Shown one piece after another: positions 43,701 through 64,000 of a stretch of 64,000 bases of DNA (the stretch's first letter is position 1; every line of letters starts with the position of its first letter). A program made the position numbers and the translations under genes. The stretch lies in contig CM053259.1 of assembly GCA_028583405.1 (NCBI GenBank), forward strand, positions 17,273,594-17,337,593, given 5' to 3'. The DNA comes from Pogonophryne albipinna. Lineage: Eukaryota > Chordata > Actinopteri > Perciformes > Artedidraconidae. Under the pieces are notes generated by a model. It was not told the DNA's origin and did no database searches. It saw only the letters and a program-made list of their open reading frames with translations.

Positions 43701-46675
43701 GTTATGACATCATAAAGGGGCCAAAATCTGATCAGCTCATTTTCAGACAGGTTTTCATTTAAATGGATCAGGACAAAAAGAGAGAGAATCTTTTTTCCTG
43801 AAACTTTCAAAATCTCTTTACACAGAGGGGACACATGCTTATGTATAAAAGACATGAAAAGTGGATTTTGTACAATAGGTGACCTTTAAGATTCTACTCC
43901 TATAGAAGCAGAATTAAAACATATTATATCAAATGCTAGCCCAGATATGAAGTATTGACCTGACCTTAATGATTCCCTTTAATTCCCTAGTGTGGAAATC
44001 TGCCTTTCCGCCGTTTGTGCAAGCGCTTTGGAGCAGACATCACCTGTGGGGAGATGGCCATGTGCACCAACCTGCTGCAGGGCCAGCAGTCAGAGTGGGC
44101 CCTCCTGAAGCGGCACGAAAGTGAAGATGTTTTCGGCGTCCAGGTGCTGTTCCTAGATTTCTTTAACTCCTCTGCTCTCTTTGATGTTGTTAACACTTTT
44201 AGACAAACTACAAATTGTATTATTTTACTGTTATCTAAAGATTTTGTTAAGTTGTCTGAAGAAAAGTCCAAATGTTGTCTTCAGGTGGAGGGCTGTTTCC
44301 CCGACACCATGACGAGGTGCGCAGAGCTCATCAACAACAACGCAGATGTTGACTTTGTGGACATCAACTCTGGATGCCCCATTGACCTCGTCTACAAGAA
44401 GGTACACCCTCCATAAAACCCATTAGTTCCACAGTGTTTTCACTACTTTGTTATCCTCTCTGTCGTTTACATTTGAGCGACTTCACACTTTAGATCAGTA
44501 TTTCTTTGAACTGAAGTTCAATTAGAACCCACCTAAAAGCTTAAATCCATCCCCCCTTTGTTTGATACAGTCAATGCCAAGAAAAAGATAAGCAGAATTA
44601 TCTTTTTCTAAATAAGGCGGGCCAGTCAAAGTAAAATAACATTAAACCATGATGACTTTAAGCTTTAAAGTCAGACAGTCATTTGTGTTTTATGATCCAG
44701 TGTATAAAGCATCATTGAACATGACACTCACTGACAGGTGGTGTTTGTTTGCTTTCCCTCATCAGGGTGGGGGCTGCGGCTTGATGACACGCAACAGAAA
44801 GTTTGAACAGATAATCAAGGGAATGAACCATGTAAGTTTGGGTGTTTTGACCCCGTTCAGCTGGATGAGATGTCTTGTTGAATTTAGGCTTTTAGGAGGA
44901 AAATGTAATTTTCTTTCTTCCTGAAGGTCCTTGACGTCCCGTTAACAGTCAAGATCCGCACTGGTGTTCAGGAGAAGTGCAACATAGCGCACAAACTTAT
45001 TCCAGAGATGAAGAAGTGGGATGTCTCTATGATCACAGTAAGTAACACGGCATGCGTTTGAGCAAGGGCAAAGGGTATCGACCTTCATGTGTTGAAAATG
45101 ATTAGTATAGTAGCAGTTTAAGTCAAAAAACACCTGCAAGCAACGGCAATCCAGTCAGTCTCGTTTCAAATAGTGTAGGAACAAGTGGACACTTGAATGA
45201 AAATCATATAAAATCATGTATTAATTCATGTGGCTAGCTTTATTATTTTCTTACGTTGTTGTTTAATTTTAATGCACTCAACAAACCACTTTGAAATGTA
45301 ATGTGAGAGCCCTTGATGTGTCTATATCTAAGTTGATGTGTGCATTTTGATTGACTTGATTGAACTACATTTGATGCAAGTTTGATGCATAATATTTGTT
45401 CCTCCTTCAGCTTTAAAGTATGAGAACACAACTCATGATGTAGTTTCCTTACAGTTGCATGGCCGATCCAGAGAGCAGCGCTACACTAAACTAGCTGACT
45501 GGGACTACATCACCGCCTGCTCCAAACTGGCTAGTCCTGTCCCCCTTTTTGGTATGTGAACTTATTTTTCAATTTCTTGATTGTAGTTACACACACTTCA
45601 GATGGTGGCAAACTATTATATATAGGTGAAAATAACTCCATGTGTGCATTTTGATACTCTGAAGGTTACAAAAATCCTGCACAGGCCTAAGAAATGTTAT
45701 ATATTGTTGGTAATGATTGAGAATAAGGTGACTTGTGTTTATTGTCCCAGGTAATGGAGACATTCTGTCCTATGAAGATGCCATGAAAGCAAAAGAGACC
45801 GGAGTTTCTGGAATTATGATTGCAAGGTTGGTGCCACTTATAGTGATTAAATAAGTAGACAATATAATAGAAACACAGAGGCAAAAGTCAAGATTGTAAA
45901 AATATTAGTTTATTTACTATCTTGTATCATTGTCAGTGATCTTCTTGTGTGTTCTTACTTTCACAGTCATTTAGAGGATTATTTAACCCATAACCAGTCA
46001 TGACCACTGGAATTACTCTATATTACAGAGCCGAATTATCTTTGTGGTGAACTTGAAACTGATTGTGCATGTCTGACTTTTGGATCTTCAGGGGTGCTCT
46101 TATTAAGCCCTGGATCTTCACCGAAATAAAGGAGAGCCGACACTGGGACATCTCGTCCAACGAGCGACTGGACGTCCTCCGGGATTTCAGCAACTTTGGT
46201 CTAGAACACTGGGGCTCTGACACAAGGGGGGTGGAGAAGACCCGCACCTTCATGCTGGAGTGGCTCTCCTTCATGTGCAGGTAGCGAAATATTGTAATTA
46301 TGAAAGCAATATTATGACTTGTAATTTGACCAGGCCGCTAAATATATGAGTTTATCTCTGCCTCTTAGATATATTCCAGTGGGCCTGTTGGAGCGGGTGC
46401 CACAGAAGATCAATGAGAGACCTCCATTCTACATGGGCAGGAACTACCTGGAGTCACTGATGGCCAGTCAACATGCTGGGGACTGGATCAGGATTAGGTG
46501 AGCAGGGAAACATCAAGAAGCACCATTTTAAAGTCAGGCTACAATAAAATGAACTGTTGATGTATTTACTGATTGTAATGTCCTTCTTTTTCCCCTCTCC
46601 AGTGAAATGCTGCTCGGACCTGTACCAAAGAATTTCATCTTCTTGCCAAAACATAAAGCCAATGCCTACAAGTGA
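37774..46675 (+). CDS. dus3l: tRNA-dihydrouridine(47) synthase [NAD(P)+]-like, DUS3L
   Basis: Flavoenzyme reducing uridine 47 in the tRNA variable loop to dihydrouridine (family knowledge). Exons: 37774-37890, 38536-38636, 39384-39654, 39754-40105, 40376-40437, 42380-42469, 42634-42675, 43991-44143, 44285-44401, 44766-44831, 44927-45037, 45455-45551, 45751-45826, 46092-46280, 46369-46497, 46603-46675; 681 codons, all phases agree. Two CCCH zinc fingers (around residues 158-175 and 187-207; [24 protein letters not shown]) precede the Dus TIM barrel that starts near residue 332 ([13 protein letters not shown]). [14 protein letters not shown] holds the catalytic Cys (about 427), followed by [22 protein letters not shown] and GNGDI for substrate and FMN binding. 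The C-terminus ends PKHKANAYK as in vertebrate DUS3L. The true start could be the in-frame ATG in exon 2 (38560). Introns 5 and 7 carry transposons. Confidence 0.94.
40847..41119 (+). pseudogene. BED zinc finger remnant of hAT transposase
   Basis: 91-codon frame beginning [15 protein letters not shown]. It has the BED pattern of two Cys (CQKCNKSF) followed by a spaced His pair ([10 protein letters not shown]). It ends in a Ser/Thr-rich stretch and stops before any RNase H-like catalytic domain or dimerisation motif. It reads as the N-terminal DNA-binding exon of a hAT transposase that lost the rest. Confidence 0.8.
41340..41397. repeat. 21-bp inverted repeat inside the hAT element
   Basis: Arms 41340-41360 and 41377-41397 are exact reverse complements (ATGATTCAATG...) with a 16-nt loop. 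Probably a foldback formed during decay of the element. Confidence 0.9.
42791..43889. mobile_element. TTAA-ended non-autonomous DNA element, interrupted
   Basis: Starts TTAAAGATCCCCTATTAT and ends ACAATAGGTGACCTTTAA, imperfect inverted ends bounded by TTAA, as in Kolobok- or piggyBac-type elements (inference). It has no coding capacity. It is split by the hAT MITE at 42904-43481; without that insert it is about 520 bp. Lies in dus3l intron 7. Confidence 0.65.
42904..43481. mobile_element. hAT-type MITE, 578 bp, nested
   Basis: Ends TAGTGTTGTCACGATGCC and GGTACACCGTGCAACACTA are imperfect inverted repeats. Flanking 8-mers GCAGCATC (42896-42903) and GTAGCATC (43482-43489) match at 7 of 8 positions. 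Subterminal GATACCGATACC / AGTACCGATAC motifs appear at both ends. No open frame of significance. Confidence 0.88.
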
Positions 46676-46826
46676 TTTTTGTTGAAATATCTGGCACTTC
46701 CATTTGTTCTTTTGTTTGTTATTGGCTTTAGAGAATAAGATTCAAAGAAAGATAAGAGTCTGATTATTTGACCTGTGGTGATGCAGTAGCAGAATACATG
46801 GCGTGTTTGTGTACTTGAATATATGC

Positions 46827-46832
46827 AATAAA
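46827..46832 (+). terminator. dus3l polyadenylation signal
   Basis: AATAAA about 150 nt after the dus3l stop, followed by T-rich sequence. Confidence 0.75.
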
Positions 46833-47724
46833 GTATTTTTTGGCCTCACAAGATATTCCTCTTTCTTTTATTCTGAATGAAATTATTTGATATGAGTAAT
46901 TCTGAAATATATTCTGATGCAAACATCCAATATTACTCATTAAAATACTTAAAATCTATTTTTTACATGAAAAATAAAAAGAGATACGTTTGTTATGATA
47001 TCAAATTTAGCAACACTGTGGGAATCATTTACCATTTTGATAAAATATATACTTGGTGATCAGTTTAGTAGTAACAGGATGTAGATGCTTTTGCTGAACT
47101 GTTTTGCCCAATGATCTAAATATATTGTAATTACTTGTGTCTTATTTTTGGTATAATACTGTGACCTGAAATTGCTCAGGACACTTGTGAAGTGTATTTT
47201 TGTATTTTCTCAAGAAGGCTAATAAAGCAAAGCAGAATTCCCCATCTGTATGAATGATCAAATATGTTTAATTACCTTTTGGATATGAACATGTGTTGCA
47301 TACTGCACAATGCATTGAATGTTTTTTTTCAATTGTTAATAGAGGTCTTTACCAAGTTAATAAAAAGTATTTATTATTCACAGTTGATGACTGAAATATG
47401 TATAAGATACAAAAAGTGAACATTTATCAAGGTATAATCATTCAATATTTTAAGTGGTCAAATTGTAAACCCCTACATCGGTGTCAAAGATAAACCCTTG
47501 TTGATAAGACTCATGAACATAAAATAAGGCCTGTCTATTTTCAACGACTTCTTTTTGGAACAAATATGCGAGATTGATTCACACACACACGTGAGACTTG
47601 ATTAGCAAGTGCCAATCAGCAGCTTTCAGGTGCAATCATTTAACTCCAACCACTACTTGCGTGACAGGAGGATACGTCTTCATTCGACTTTCTGCAGCTG
47701 CTGCAGGGTTATTCACTTCGAGCC
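46833..47724 (+). promoter_or_regulatory. dus3l-ZP gene spacer and ZP promoter
   Basis: About 890 bp of AT-rich spacer. The last 140 bp before the ZP start codon contain a CCAAT box (47612-47616) and three E-boxes: CACGTG (47588-47593), CAGGTG (47627-47632) and CAGCTG (47695-47700). Oocyte ZP genes are driven through E-boxes by FIGLA-type bHLH factors in vertebrates (established knowledge); use of these sites is inference. No clear TATA box. Confidence 0.4.
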
Positions 47725-50521
47725 ATGGCTGGTATCAAGGTTGATCTGTTGGTGTTGGTGCTGTCTGGGACTCTGCTGCTGGGTCCAGTGCGGGGATGGA
47801 AACCAATCACCAGCGATCAACTCAATCATTTCTATGAGACCGGGCAATGGGGAGAACCAGAACCAAGCGTGACCTCCACAGGTAAGCCCCTCTCCATCTT
47901 CCTCAATGAGTGAAAGCTGTTGGACATTATGTCTGGGCCTGGAGTTCTTATGATTTAAAATACTGTTTTACAAGTGAGAATTTGAGGCATGAAAGGCTCT
48001 TTCTCAACTAAATTCTCTTGAGGTTTAGCTGATATATTTTATTCGTTTGGTAGCACCAGTCATTTGGGCTTTTAAAGGACTATCTGTTCCCGTTACTCGT
48101 ATAGCCTACTGACTTGATTACATTGTATGTCTTGTAAGTGTTAAGAAGTCTGTGTTCCCTGCCAAAATATTTTGTGTTTAGTCTTGGGCCAGTTTTATCC
48201 GTTGCAATAAACTTGAGTGGAGTGAAAAAGCTCAATCGATGGGAGTAAAAAGATTTCAGAAACTTGTTTTTTTTTTAAATGCGCTATTGCAAGCGTCAGT
48301 TATGATGGGAGGGGTTAAGGGTTTGACTCTTCACAATGTGTTCTAAAATGTATTTCATTTTAGCTACAAACTCCCTTTGGGCAGACTTGTTGCGGAGTCT
48401 GCACTTGGCACTATATATTATATACCATTATGGAAAATGTCAACAATATTAGCTGTGTCTTTACAAAAGGCTTTTTTGACTGTATTCATTTGACTTTGGT
48501 AACAACGACTGCTTTCTCTAGATGACCACATTGACTTCGATGAGGTGATTCCTGAGGATGAGTTCCCTGAATTGGGCCCCTCCACCGGTAGAAACCCTAT
48601 GTCTGCTCACCATGGATTCGAGGAGGATGTAGAATATTCTCATCCACAAAACTGGGCCAGTGCTCCGAACAGTGAATTTCAGGTGGAATTTGATGATGAT
48701 GCCCCAGAAATAAACATGGCCAGAGGTAGTGAACGAGAATTGCAGACGGGATTTGAAGATGCCCCTCCAAGAAACTCGGCCAGTGGCACCAATAGTGGAT
48801 TTCAGGTGGATTTTGATGATGCTGATGCCCCAGAAAAAAACATGGCCAGAGGTATTGATCAAGACTTTCAGACAGGATTTGTAAATGCCCTTCCAAGGAG
48901 CTGGACCAGCAGTACCTGTCCTACTTCGTCTGGGTTAAGTGTGACTTGTAGTGAAGCTGGTTTCAAGATTGTGCCGATGGGTTCCCTAAGTGATGTTAAA
49001 GTTATGGGTATGTATTTGACCTTGTCTGCCAATTTGTAATATTTGCATCTGGTCAACTTACTATAACTTTTTAATCCTTCCCCCTCCAGGCTCAAAGGAA
49101 TTGATGTCTGTCATGGATGCTCCAGGGTTTTGTGGTTATAAAGTGAACGCTTTCCAGAAAACCTTGACTGTACCCTTCACTGGGTGCAATGTGAAGCATG
49201 CAAGTGAATGAGAATTTTATTTTATTAAACTTTGCATTTAGGAATTCACTTCCTACAGCTCCTTTTTTATTTTTAAATGATTACAGACTGATGGCTACAG
49301 CCTGCAGTTGTTGTACGCCGATGACTTTGGTAGCACACAAGTCACCACTGCGTTTTGTGACGAAGTGCCCCACCATGGCCTGTTCCCTCGCACCATTGGC
49401 TTGGACAAACCCAGGCGTGTCTCCATACCAACAGAAGCGCCAACACAGGCAACAAGTGAGTGAAACTGCCTAATGAGCTATAAACTAATTGTTGGAAGAC
49501 ATTTAATGTTGCAATGCTGAGGCTGTACTACATATTTATGATAAAGGACAAGTGTAGGAGACTTGTTCTTACTTCGAGGGTGGTTTTGTGGGGTAAGGCA
49601 GGCACTTTAAAATGTCCCTGTCTTTTCAGATTGTGCTGTCGTCTCAGGGGAGAGGGTGACTTGTGGTACTTCAGAAATGTCTTCTGCAGACTGTGAGAAG
49701 ACTGGATGCTGTGTGGATTATTCTACATCGGCATGCTACCACCCGCTGGATGGTATGGCTCGTTTAAGGAGATGTTATGTAAATGTTTTACCCAATTTAA
49801 ACTATTAATACGGTAGCTTTTTATTCTCTTTTTTTCTTCAGAGTGCACTGGGGATCAACACTTTGTCTTTGCCATTCGCTTCGACTCTGCATCCATCCCT
49901 TTGGACCCCAAAAAACTTGTCATTCCTGGGACAACTTGTAAACCAGTCATTGTTAATGACAAGGTCGCCATCTTCAAGTTTAAAGTTACTGAATGTGGAG
50001 CTCGTGCCTATGTAAGTCGTTCCCTCTGCATGAGTGTTTAACAATGCACTTTTCAACGAGTGAATTGAGGTGATGATTCTTCGAGCTAGTGATGTCAAAC
50101 TTTAAGACTCAGAATTGACTCGAAAAAAATCTTTAAACCGCAGCTTAAGTTAACTTCTCAAATGGGACAACCCAAATTAATCCACACATTCCTCCACCTC
50201 AAAGATAAATTGTTCTGATTTTTCAGGTAATAAATCACTATACTAAAAGACTGGTAATAAAGACTGGGCCTAAGGCATTACAGATACAGTGGTTGACTTG
50301 AGGGAAAACTGTTTATTTTTCATACAGGAAGTTGCTGGGACAAAGATCTACCTGGCTGAAGTGCAGACGATTGTCAAAGCTTTAAATCTTAAGTATGGCA
50401 TAATTACGAGAACTGATCCACTCAGGTTAGTCGGATAATTAAAGGTATTTTTCCAGCTTTATTGTCAAGAATTCTACATGTTGTACATCCAGAAATATCG
50501 TTTCTCGCAGTCCTACAGTGT

Positions 50522-50560
<39 letters not shown>

Positions 50561-51944
50561 CAAAATAAAGTGCCTAGATAACCGGGGTATACAGTTTAAA
50601 ATGTTAATAATATAATATATTTAAAGTGTTCAAAGTACAGTTTCAATGCACTAGCAGCAGAAAAATGACTGGTGCTGGATGAGGAGGTTGGTTGTGTGTG
50701 TATGGGGGTGGTTAGAGTCCAGGACTATTTTGGGCAGGGGAGAAAGGTCGGAGGCAGGGTGGAGAGTTCAGGGGAGAGATGTCAGAGGGGGGAGGGAGGT
50801 AGGGAGGGGAGAGAGTTCAGGGGAGGTAGGGAGGGGAGAGAGTTCAGCATCCTGACCGCCTGGTGGAAGAAGCTGTTCCTCAGCCTGATGGAGCTCGAGC
50901 TGAGGCTGCGGAACCTTCTTCATGTAATGTTGTAGCATTGTCTTTACTTTTAGCACCAAGCTTGAACTGACTTTTATTAAACAATGTCTTGTAGATTCAT
51001 GGTTGAATGCCGCTACGGCCAATTGGGCTCTCATCCAGAGTCTCTTGCTAATGTAAGCTATATGGTCAAGACTCCATCTTCCAGCTTGCCATCATCTGTC
51101 ATGTCGGATGGCCTGCCATCATCTGTCATGTCTGCTGTACAACTGAGAATTGCAGCAGGTGAAGTTTTTATGTTTATTCATTCCAAATGAAATTCAAATG
51201 TTTACATTTGGCTGGAGTTGGCTCATTCAAAAGCATCTCAAACATTTGTCCAATTTCTATAAATTTGCTTGTTCAACCTCAACAGATCAGACTTATTCAA
51301 ACTACTTGGAAGCTGCCAAGCTGCCCCTGCGACTTCTCCTTGGCAAACCAGTGTATCTTGAACTGCGCCTGCTGTCCCCAAAACCGAATGCAGTAATTAT
51401 AGTCAACTATTGTATTGCTTACCCTCGCTCTGCAAAGAATGCCCTGGTGCTCATTTATGAAGGGTAAGAATGGATCTAAACCCCATTCATGTGTAATAAG
51501 GTCATATAATTATCCTAACCGTAACTTCTGTTATATCTGCAGGTGTACCAATCCTTATGACCCAAATTTGGCCATCCTTAAAGTCGGTGACCTTCCCACA
51601 AACCGGCGCTTCATGGTCCAGGCCTTCCAGTTTATGGATCAAGCAACAAACCAGTACCTCAATGAAGAAGTGAGTCAAAGTATTAAGGAAGCCTTGCTTA
51701 TTTAAACGGTCAAAACTATGTCGTATTAAAGGTCTTGTTTTGACTTTTGCTAAAGACTCTTACACATTGCTAAACTTGACTGTTTTGTCTACAAAGGGAA
51801 AATTGGGCAACTTGTCCCTCAAGGATTTATGAATGATTTATCATGTGGTAAATATTTATTTCCCTGCAGATCTACTTCATGTGCTCTGCTGAAGTCTTTA
51901 GGACAACAGAGAAGACTTGTGCAGAACGGGGCTTTGATGGATAG
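47725..51944 (+). CDS. Secreted zona pellucida-domain egg-coat protein with trefoil motif (ZP1/ZP4-like)
   Basis: 618 codons. Exons: 47725-47881, 48522-49007, 49090-49199, 49287-49455, 49630-49752, 49842-50011, 50328-50425, 50995-51158, 51286-51463, 51543-51669, 51870-51944. A signal peptide is clear (about residues 1-24, hydrophobic LLVLVLSGTLLLG). Exon 2 encodes an acidic region with a two-copy 41-42 residue repeat. A ZP-N-like region follows (around 180-270; FCGYKVNAF, LLYADDFG). A trefoil/P-type motif lies around 308-348 (CEKTGCCVDY, CYHPLDE). The ZP module runs from about 349 to the end. Trefoil plus ZP fits the ZP1/ZP4 (ZPB) group; a ZPAX-type assignment cannot be excluded, so no symbol is given. 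No C-terminal transmembrane helix or clear furin site is visible. Exon 3 must end at a GC donor. The stop TAG directly abuts a donor. Confidence 0.85.
48656..48904 (+). repeat. Tandem acidic repeat in ZP exon 2
   Basis: Two in-frame units, 123 bp (48656-48778) and 126 bp (48779-48904), encode related 41- and 42-residue blocks: ASAPNSEFQVEFDDD... and ASGTNSGFQVDFDDADAP..., each with NMARG and TGF motifs. A trace of a third start (WTSS) follows. Confidence 0.9.
50525..50556. repeat. (TA)n microsatellite
   Basis: About 16 TA units in ZP intron 7, at the left edge of the interspersed repeat that follows. Confidence 0.95.
50640..50935. repeat. Unclassified interspersed repeat fragment with G-rich tandem units
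   Basis: Contains GGAGGTAGGGAGGGGAGAGA twice in tandem. It then carries a moderately GC-rich tail (CTGGTGGAAGAAGCTGTTCC, CTCAGCCTGATGG) that I recognise as a common dispersed sequence in fish genomes, but I cannot name the family. Lies in ZP intron 7. Confidence 0.5.
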
Positions 51945-52014
51945 GTGAGAATCTAAACCCGTGCAATTAATTACCAACTTTTTCAATGTCTTGTCAATTT
52001 GTGTTTGCTTCTAG

Positions 52015-52095
52015 ACACGATGAGGATCTGCAGCTGAAGACATTAAGAAAACAAATGATTATTAACTGGAAAAAATAAAGTTTTATAATATAGCA
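52015..52095 (+). other. ZP gene 3' untranslated exon with poly(A) signal
   Basis: The ZP stop codon ends at 51944 and the next bases are a donor (GTGAGA). A good acceptor (TTTGCTTCTAG) ends at 52014, and AATAAA lies at 52074-52079. The last exon is therefore purely 3' UTR. Confidence 0.6.
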
Positions 52096-53480
52096 TACAA
52101 TGGTCTGTCTTGTGGTGTTATGATTTGTGCTCTTCAAAAAGGTGTTCCATGTCATGCTAAAATGAAATTGACAATGATACATTTCCAACACTTGATTTCT
52201 AATGAGGAAAACTAATTTCAGCAGTGGGTAAGAAGTTCAGTTATCACAAGTTTAAAGACCACCTCATTTAACTCAATCTCAGCTATGTCTCCAAATGTCT
52301 GATATACTTTACATATATTATTCCTGTTGGTGCTTTTCTGATTTGGTCTTTATTTTCAAGATGGCAGTATACACTTGGAGGAAAAGGGTACTTGCAGAAA
52401 CATTGTTCCTAAAAGTCCAGCTTAATTCTAGAATCTGATTTACTTAATGACACTGTAATGGCGAGTCTGTTCATACAAGGAGACTGCCATAGTTTGAAAG
52501 TTGAGCAGAGGGCACCCATATTAGAAGGGGGACCTGAATATTCAAATCTACAAAGAGGGACTAACAATCTCTCTATGCAGAAGTTTAGCTTCACCTCAGC
52601 CAGTTAAACCCTTATTTTCCCTTTTTTTTTTTTTATACAAGCTGAACATTACAACTAAAGGTCAAACACACTATTTATGTCCAGTGCTAAAATGTAGTAT
52701 GTAATGTGTATTTAATTCAATCTGATAGAATTCTGATTAATATTACGAGACACAATTTCTAAACATTTGACATCCTTTAATAGCTGCACTGTCCATGCAG
52801 AGCACTTGAATGTATCCAAATGTCCACAGTAAAACTATTTTTTAAGTACTCACAATTTTGTAAAATGTAATGCTGTTGTGAATTCTCAATTATCTGATGT
52901 TGCCTATCGTGAAATACTTTAAACATGAATCGGCTTTTTAGGCCCTGGCATTGGACAATGCCATTACCTTAACTCGGTCTATCACTACTTGTAACATTTA
53001 TTAGTTTGAAACTTGATTTTCATTACATAGCAGTCATGCTGGAGACAATAATGCAGTTCAAACATTGGTGTATGGGTTGAAAAGTAATGGGTTATGAATT
53101 ATCATTTATTGGTCTTTAGATGGTAACATCACATGGGAAAATTAACAAAAGACCTGAAAGTTTGGTGCTGTACAATTTAAAATACTAACATTGTTTTGAG
53201 ATAATCGATCATGTTATTTAGTTTGAGAACATTTCACAATATTTATTTCATCACAGGCACATTTTTCATATTTATTTTACGATTAAAAATTACCTTCAAT
53301 TCTTGTTTTGAACAAAAATAATTCTTCAATCCAATATTTCTACATGTACGTAGGTAAAACATCAGAGTAGTGCTGTTGCATCAGTCAGTGTAGGTGGGTT
53401 TGTCAGAGAGGGCTGCGCTCCACTGTTTACGGTTTCTGGACCTTATGTATGAACATGACTAAGCATCTGTCGCTGACCCA
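52096..53480. other. Intergenic region between ZP gene and cndp2
   Basis: AT-rich, no recognisable gene, RNA or transposon ends. Short open frames lack similarity I can recognise. Confidence 0.5.
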
Positions 53481-53633
53481 CAATCCTTTGCGCCGTATAA
53501 AACACGTAAACAGCCACTTTGTGTCCATTGATACGGTGAAGTCTCTCTGTTCTCTTTTATTGTCTGCCTAAAATAAAATAACTGTTCCAAAGCTTCAGAT
53601 ACGTTTGAACGTCATAAATAAACCGGACGTCAG
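53481..53633 (+). promoter_or_regulatory. cndp2 promoter and non-coding first exon
   Basis: A TATA-like TATAAAA (53496-53502) preceded by ACAATCC is followed by leader-like sequence that ends at a good donor CAG|GTGAGA after 53633. The leader is taken up again at 54603 after the acceptor TTAAACCCTCAG, 18 nt before the cndp2 ATG. Confidence 0.5.
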
Positions 53634-54620
53634 GTGAGAAGAGTCACATGTGGACATCAGCTGTACGGGAATAAAAACGATGTGAGTTTGCTTTGAACTA
53701 AACAGGTAGTTTTAATGCTTCTTTGTGCGTTTCAGAAATAAGCTCACCAGAACATGTGGCAGGGACAGAATACGTGTAAAAAACTATAATTCAGTGTAAC
53801 TTGAACCTGCTACTGCTACTTTTAGAGGTAACCGTTTTCTGCGTACAGTCAAAACTAGACAGTGTTGTTTACTTTTATAAGCCAGCTCAATCAGACTAGA
53901 TCTGCTATGAAGTGCAGATTCCAGTATTTTATGTATTCTTAGCATAGATGGCAGAGATCTAGATGTAAATGTGCTGTTAACAAAAGTGTGTTAACAAATG
54001 TTTCTGTCCGGGTCAGCAATATCCCGATGATACAGAGACGTTTCTAGTAAAAAGATCAGTTAGAGCTTAATTATATGACTAAGATTTGTTTTTTTAAACC
54101 ATTTAATAGGCACTCGATGCCTGATTTATTTTTCCTTAAATCTTTTAGGACCAAAAGAGTCATGGATTAAAGTAATTATAATACAATAGATGACATGTTT
54201 TGTAAATAAACAAATTTAGGGCATCAAGACAAGGAAGTTAATACATATTTTTATAATCGACCAAAAATTACCGATTAAAGTGATATGTACATATTCATAC
54301 TTGCAAGGTGAGGGAAGTGAGCTTCGTGCTAAGCTTAATAAGACCTAATGATCATGTATGTGTACCTGCTTTTCTATTACTAAAAACTACTAGATACACA
54401 AAGTAGGTAAACAGCTGTAGCTAAACTATCACCAACTCAACATACTGATATCAAACATGCTCTTCTGGCACAGCTGGATGACAGAAGCCACAAATACAGT
54501 AGTAGTCAGCAGGTTTGCAGGAGGGTGTGGTTTGTGTCCTCTCATAAGAAAGCGACGTGGTGGTGCTAAACTCTCACTCCTCTCTGCCTGTTAAACCCTC
54601 AGCTTCTGTCGCTGGCAAAG

Positions 54621-63930
<9,310 letters not shown>

Positions 63931-64000
63931 AATTATGTCTCGTTATGAAAAAATGTAAAATATGTCCATCCTTACTATCAGAGCCATAGCCTTTGTGGTA

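Noticed and set aside
44015..44416. Single 133-codon frame covering dus3l exons 8 and 9
   Set aside because: It reads through a clear intron (44144-44284); conserved protein is present only in the two exons.
48518..48896. Minus-strand repetitive frames opposite ZP exon 2
   Set aside because: Antisense of the tandem acidic repeat; no splice or family support.

Overview
The window is nuclear DNA from a bony fish, most likely a teleost. Genes are split into spliceable exons with GT-AG (and a few GC-AG) introns, intergenic DNA is AT-rich, and there is a very long CA microsatellite. Fish-type interspersed repeats are present (hAT-like elements, an L2-type LINE end, a Tc1 element). The encoded proteins are vertebrate ones, including an egg-coat (zona pellucida) protein. 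I see no bacterial, phage, plasmid or CRISPR features. All exon models were assembled by eye from splice signals, reading phase and recalled family sequence; no search was run.

Layout. (1) Positions 1 to about 31,945, minus strand: the 5' half of akap9, a giant coiled-coil scaffold of centrosome and Golgi. Nineteen coding exons are resolved from the start codon at 31,734 down to an exon ending at 532; the gene runs off the left edge. One exon of 3,030 bp (13,744-16,773) carries over half of the visible coding sequence. (2) 35,785-36,945, plus: mterf1, a mitochondrial transcription termination factor with an intronless coding region. (3) 37,774-46,675, plus: dus3l, a tRNA-dihydrouridine synthase, 16 exons, 681 codons. 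(4) 47,725-51,944, plus: a secreted ZP-domain egg-coat protein with a trefoil motif, 11 coding exons, 618 codons. (5) 54,621-63,930, plus: cndp2, cytosolic non-specific dipeptidase, 11 coding exons, 474 codons, complete. The last four genes lie head to tail, with 0.3-2.7 kb between one coding region's end and the next one's start. They do not share a pathway. The akap9/mterf1 neighbourhood is also found in mammals, so that part of the order is old.

Mobile and repeat DNA sits in introns. akap9 intron 1 holds a 286-bp hAT-type MITE with a perfect 8-bp target duplication and a 344-bp pure CA run. dus3l intron 5 holds a 1.84-kb hAT derivative that keeps only a BED finger. dus3l intron 7 holds a hAT MITE nested inside a TTAA-ended element. 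cndp2 intron 4 holds an L2 LINE 3' end and a frameshifted Tc1 element lying between two inverted copies of another repeat.

No new multi-gene system is visible. The most unusual points are: a 63-bp (three-heptad) tandem expansion in the akap9 rod; three GC-AG introns in three different genes; an intronic duplication that copied and then lost a splice donor; a possible 18-nt in-frame microexon; and several near-perfect palindromes of unknown origin.
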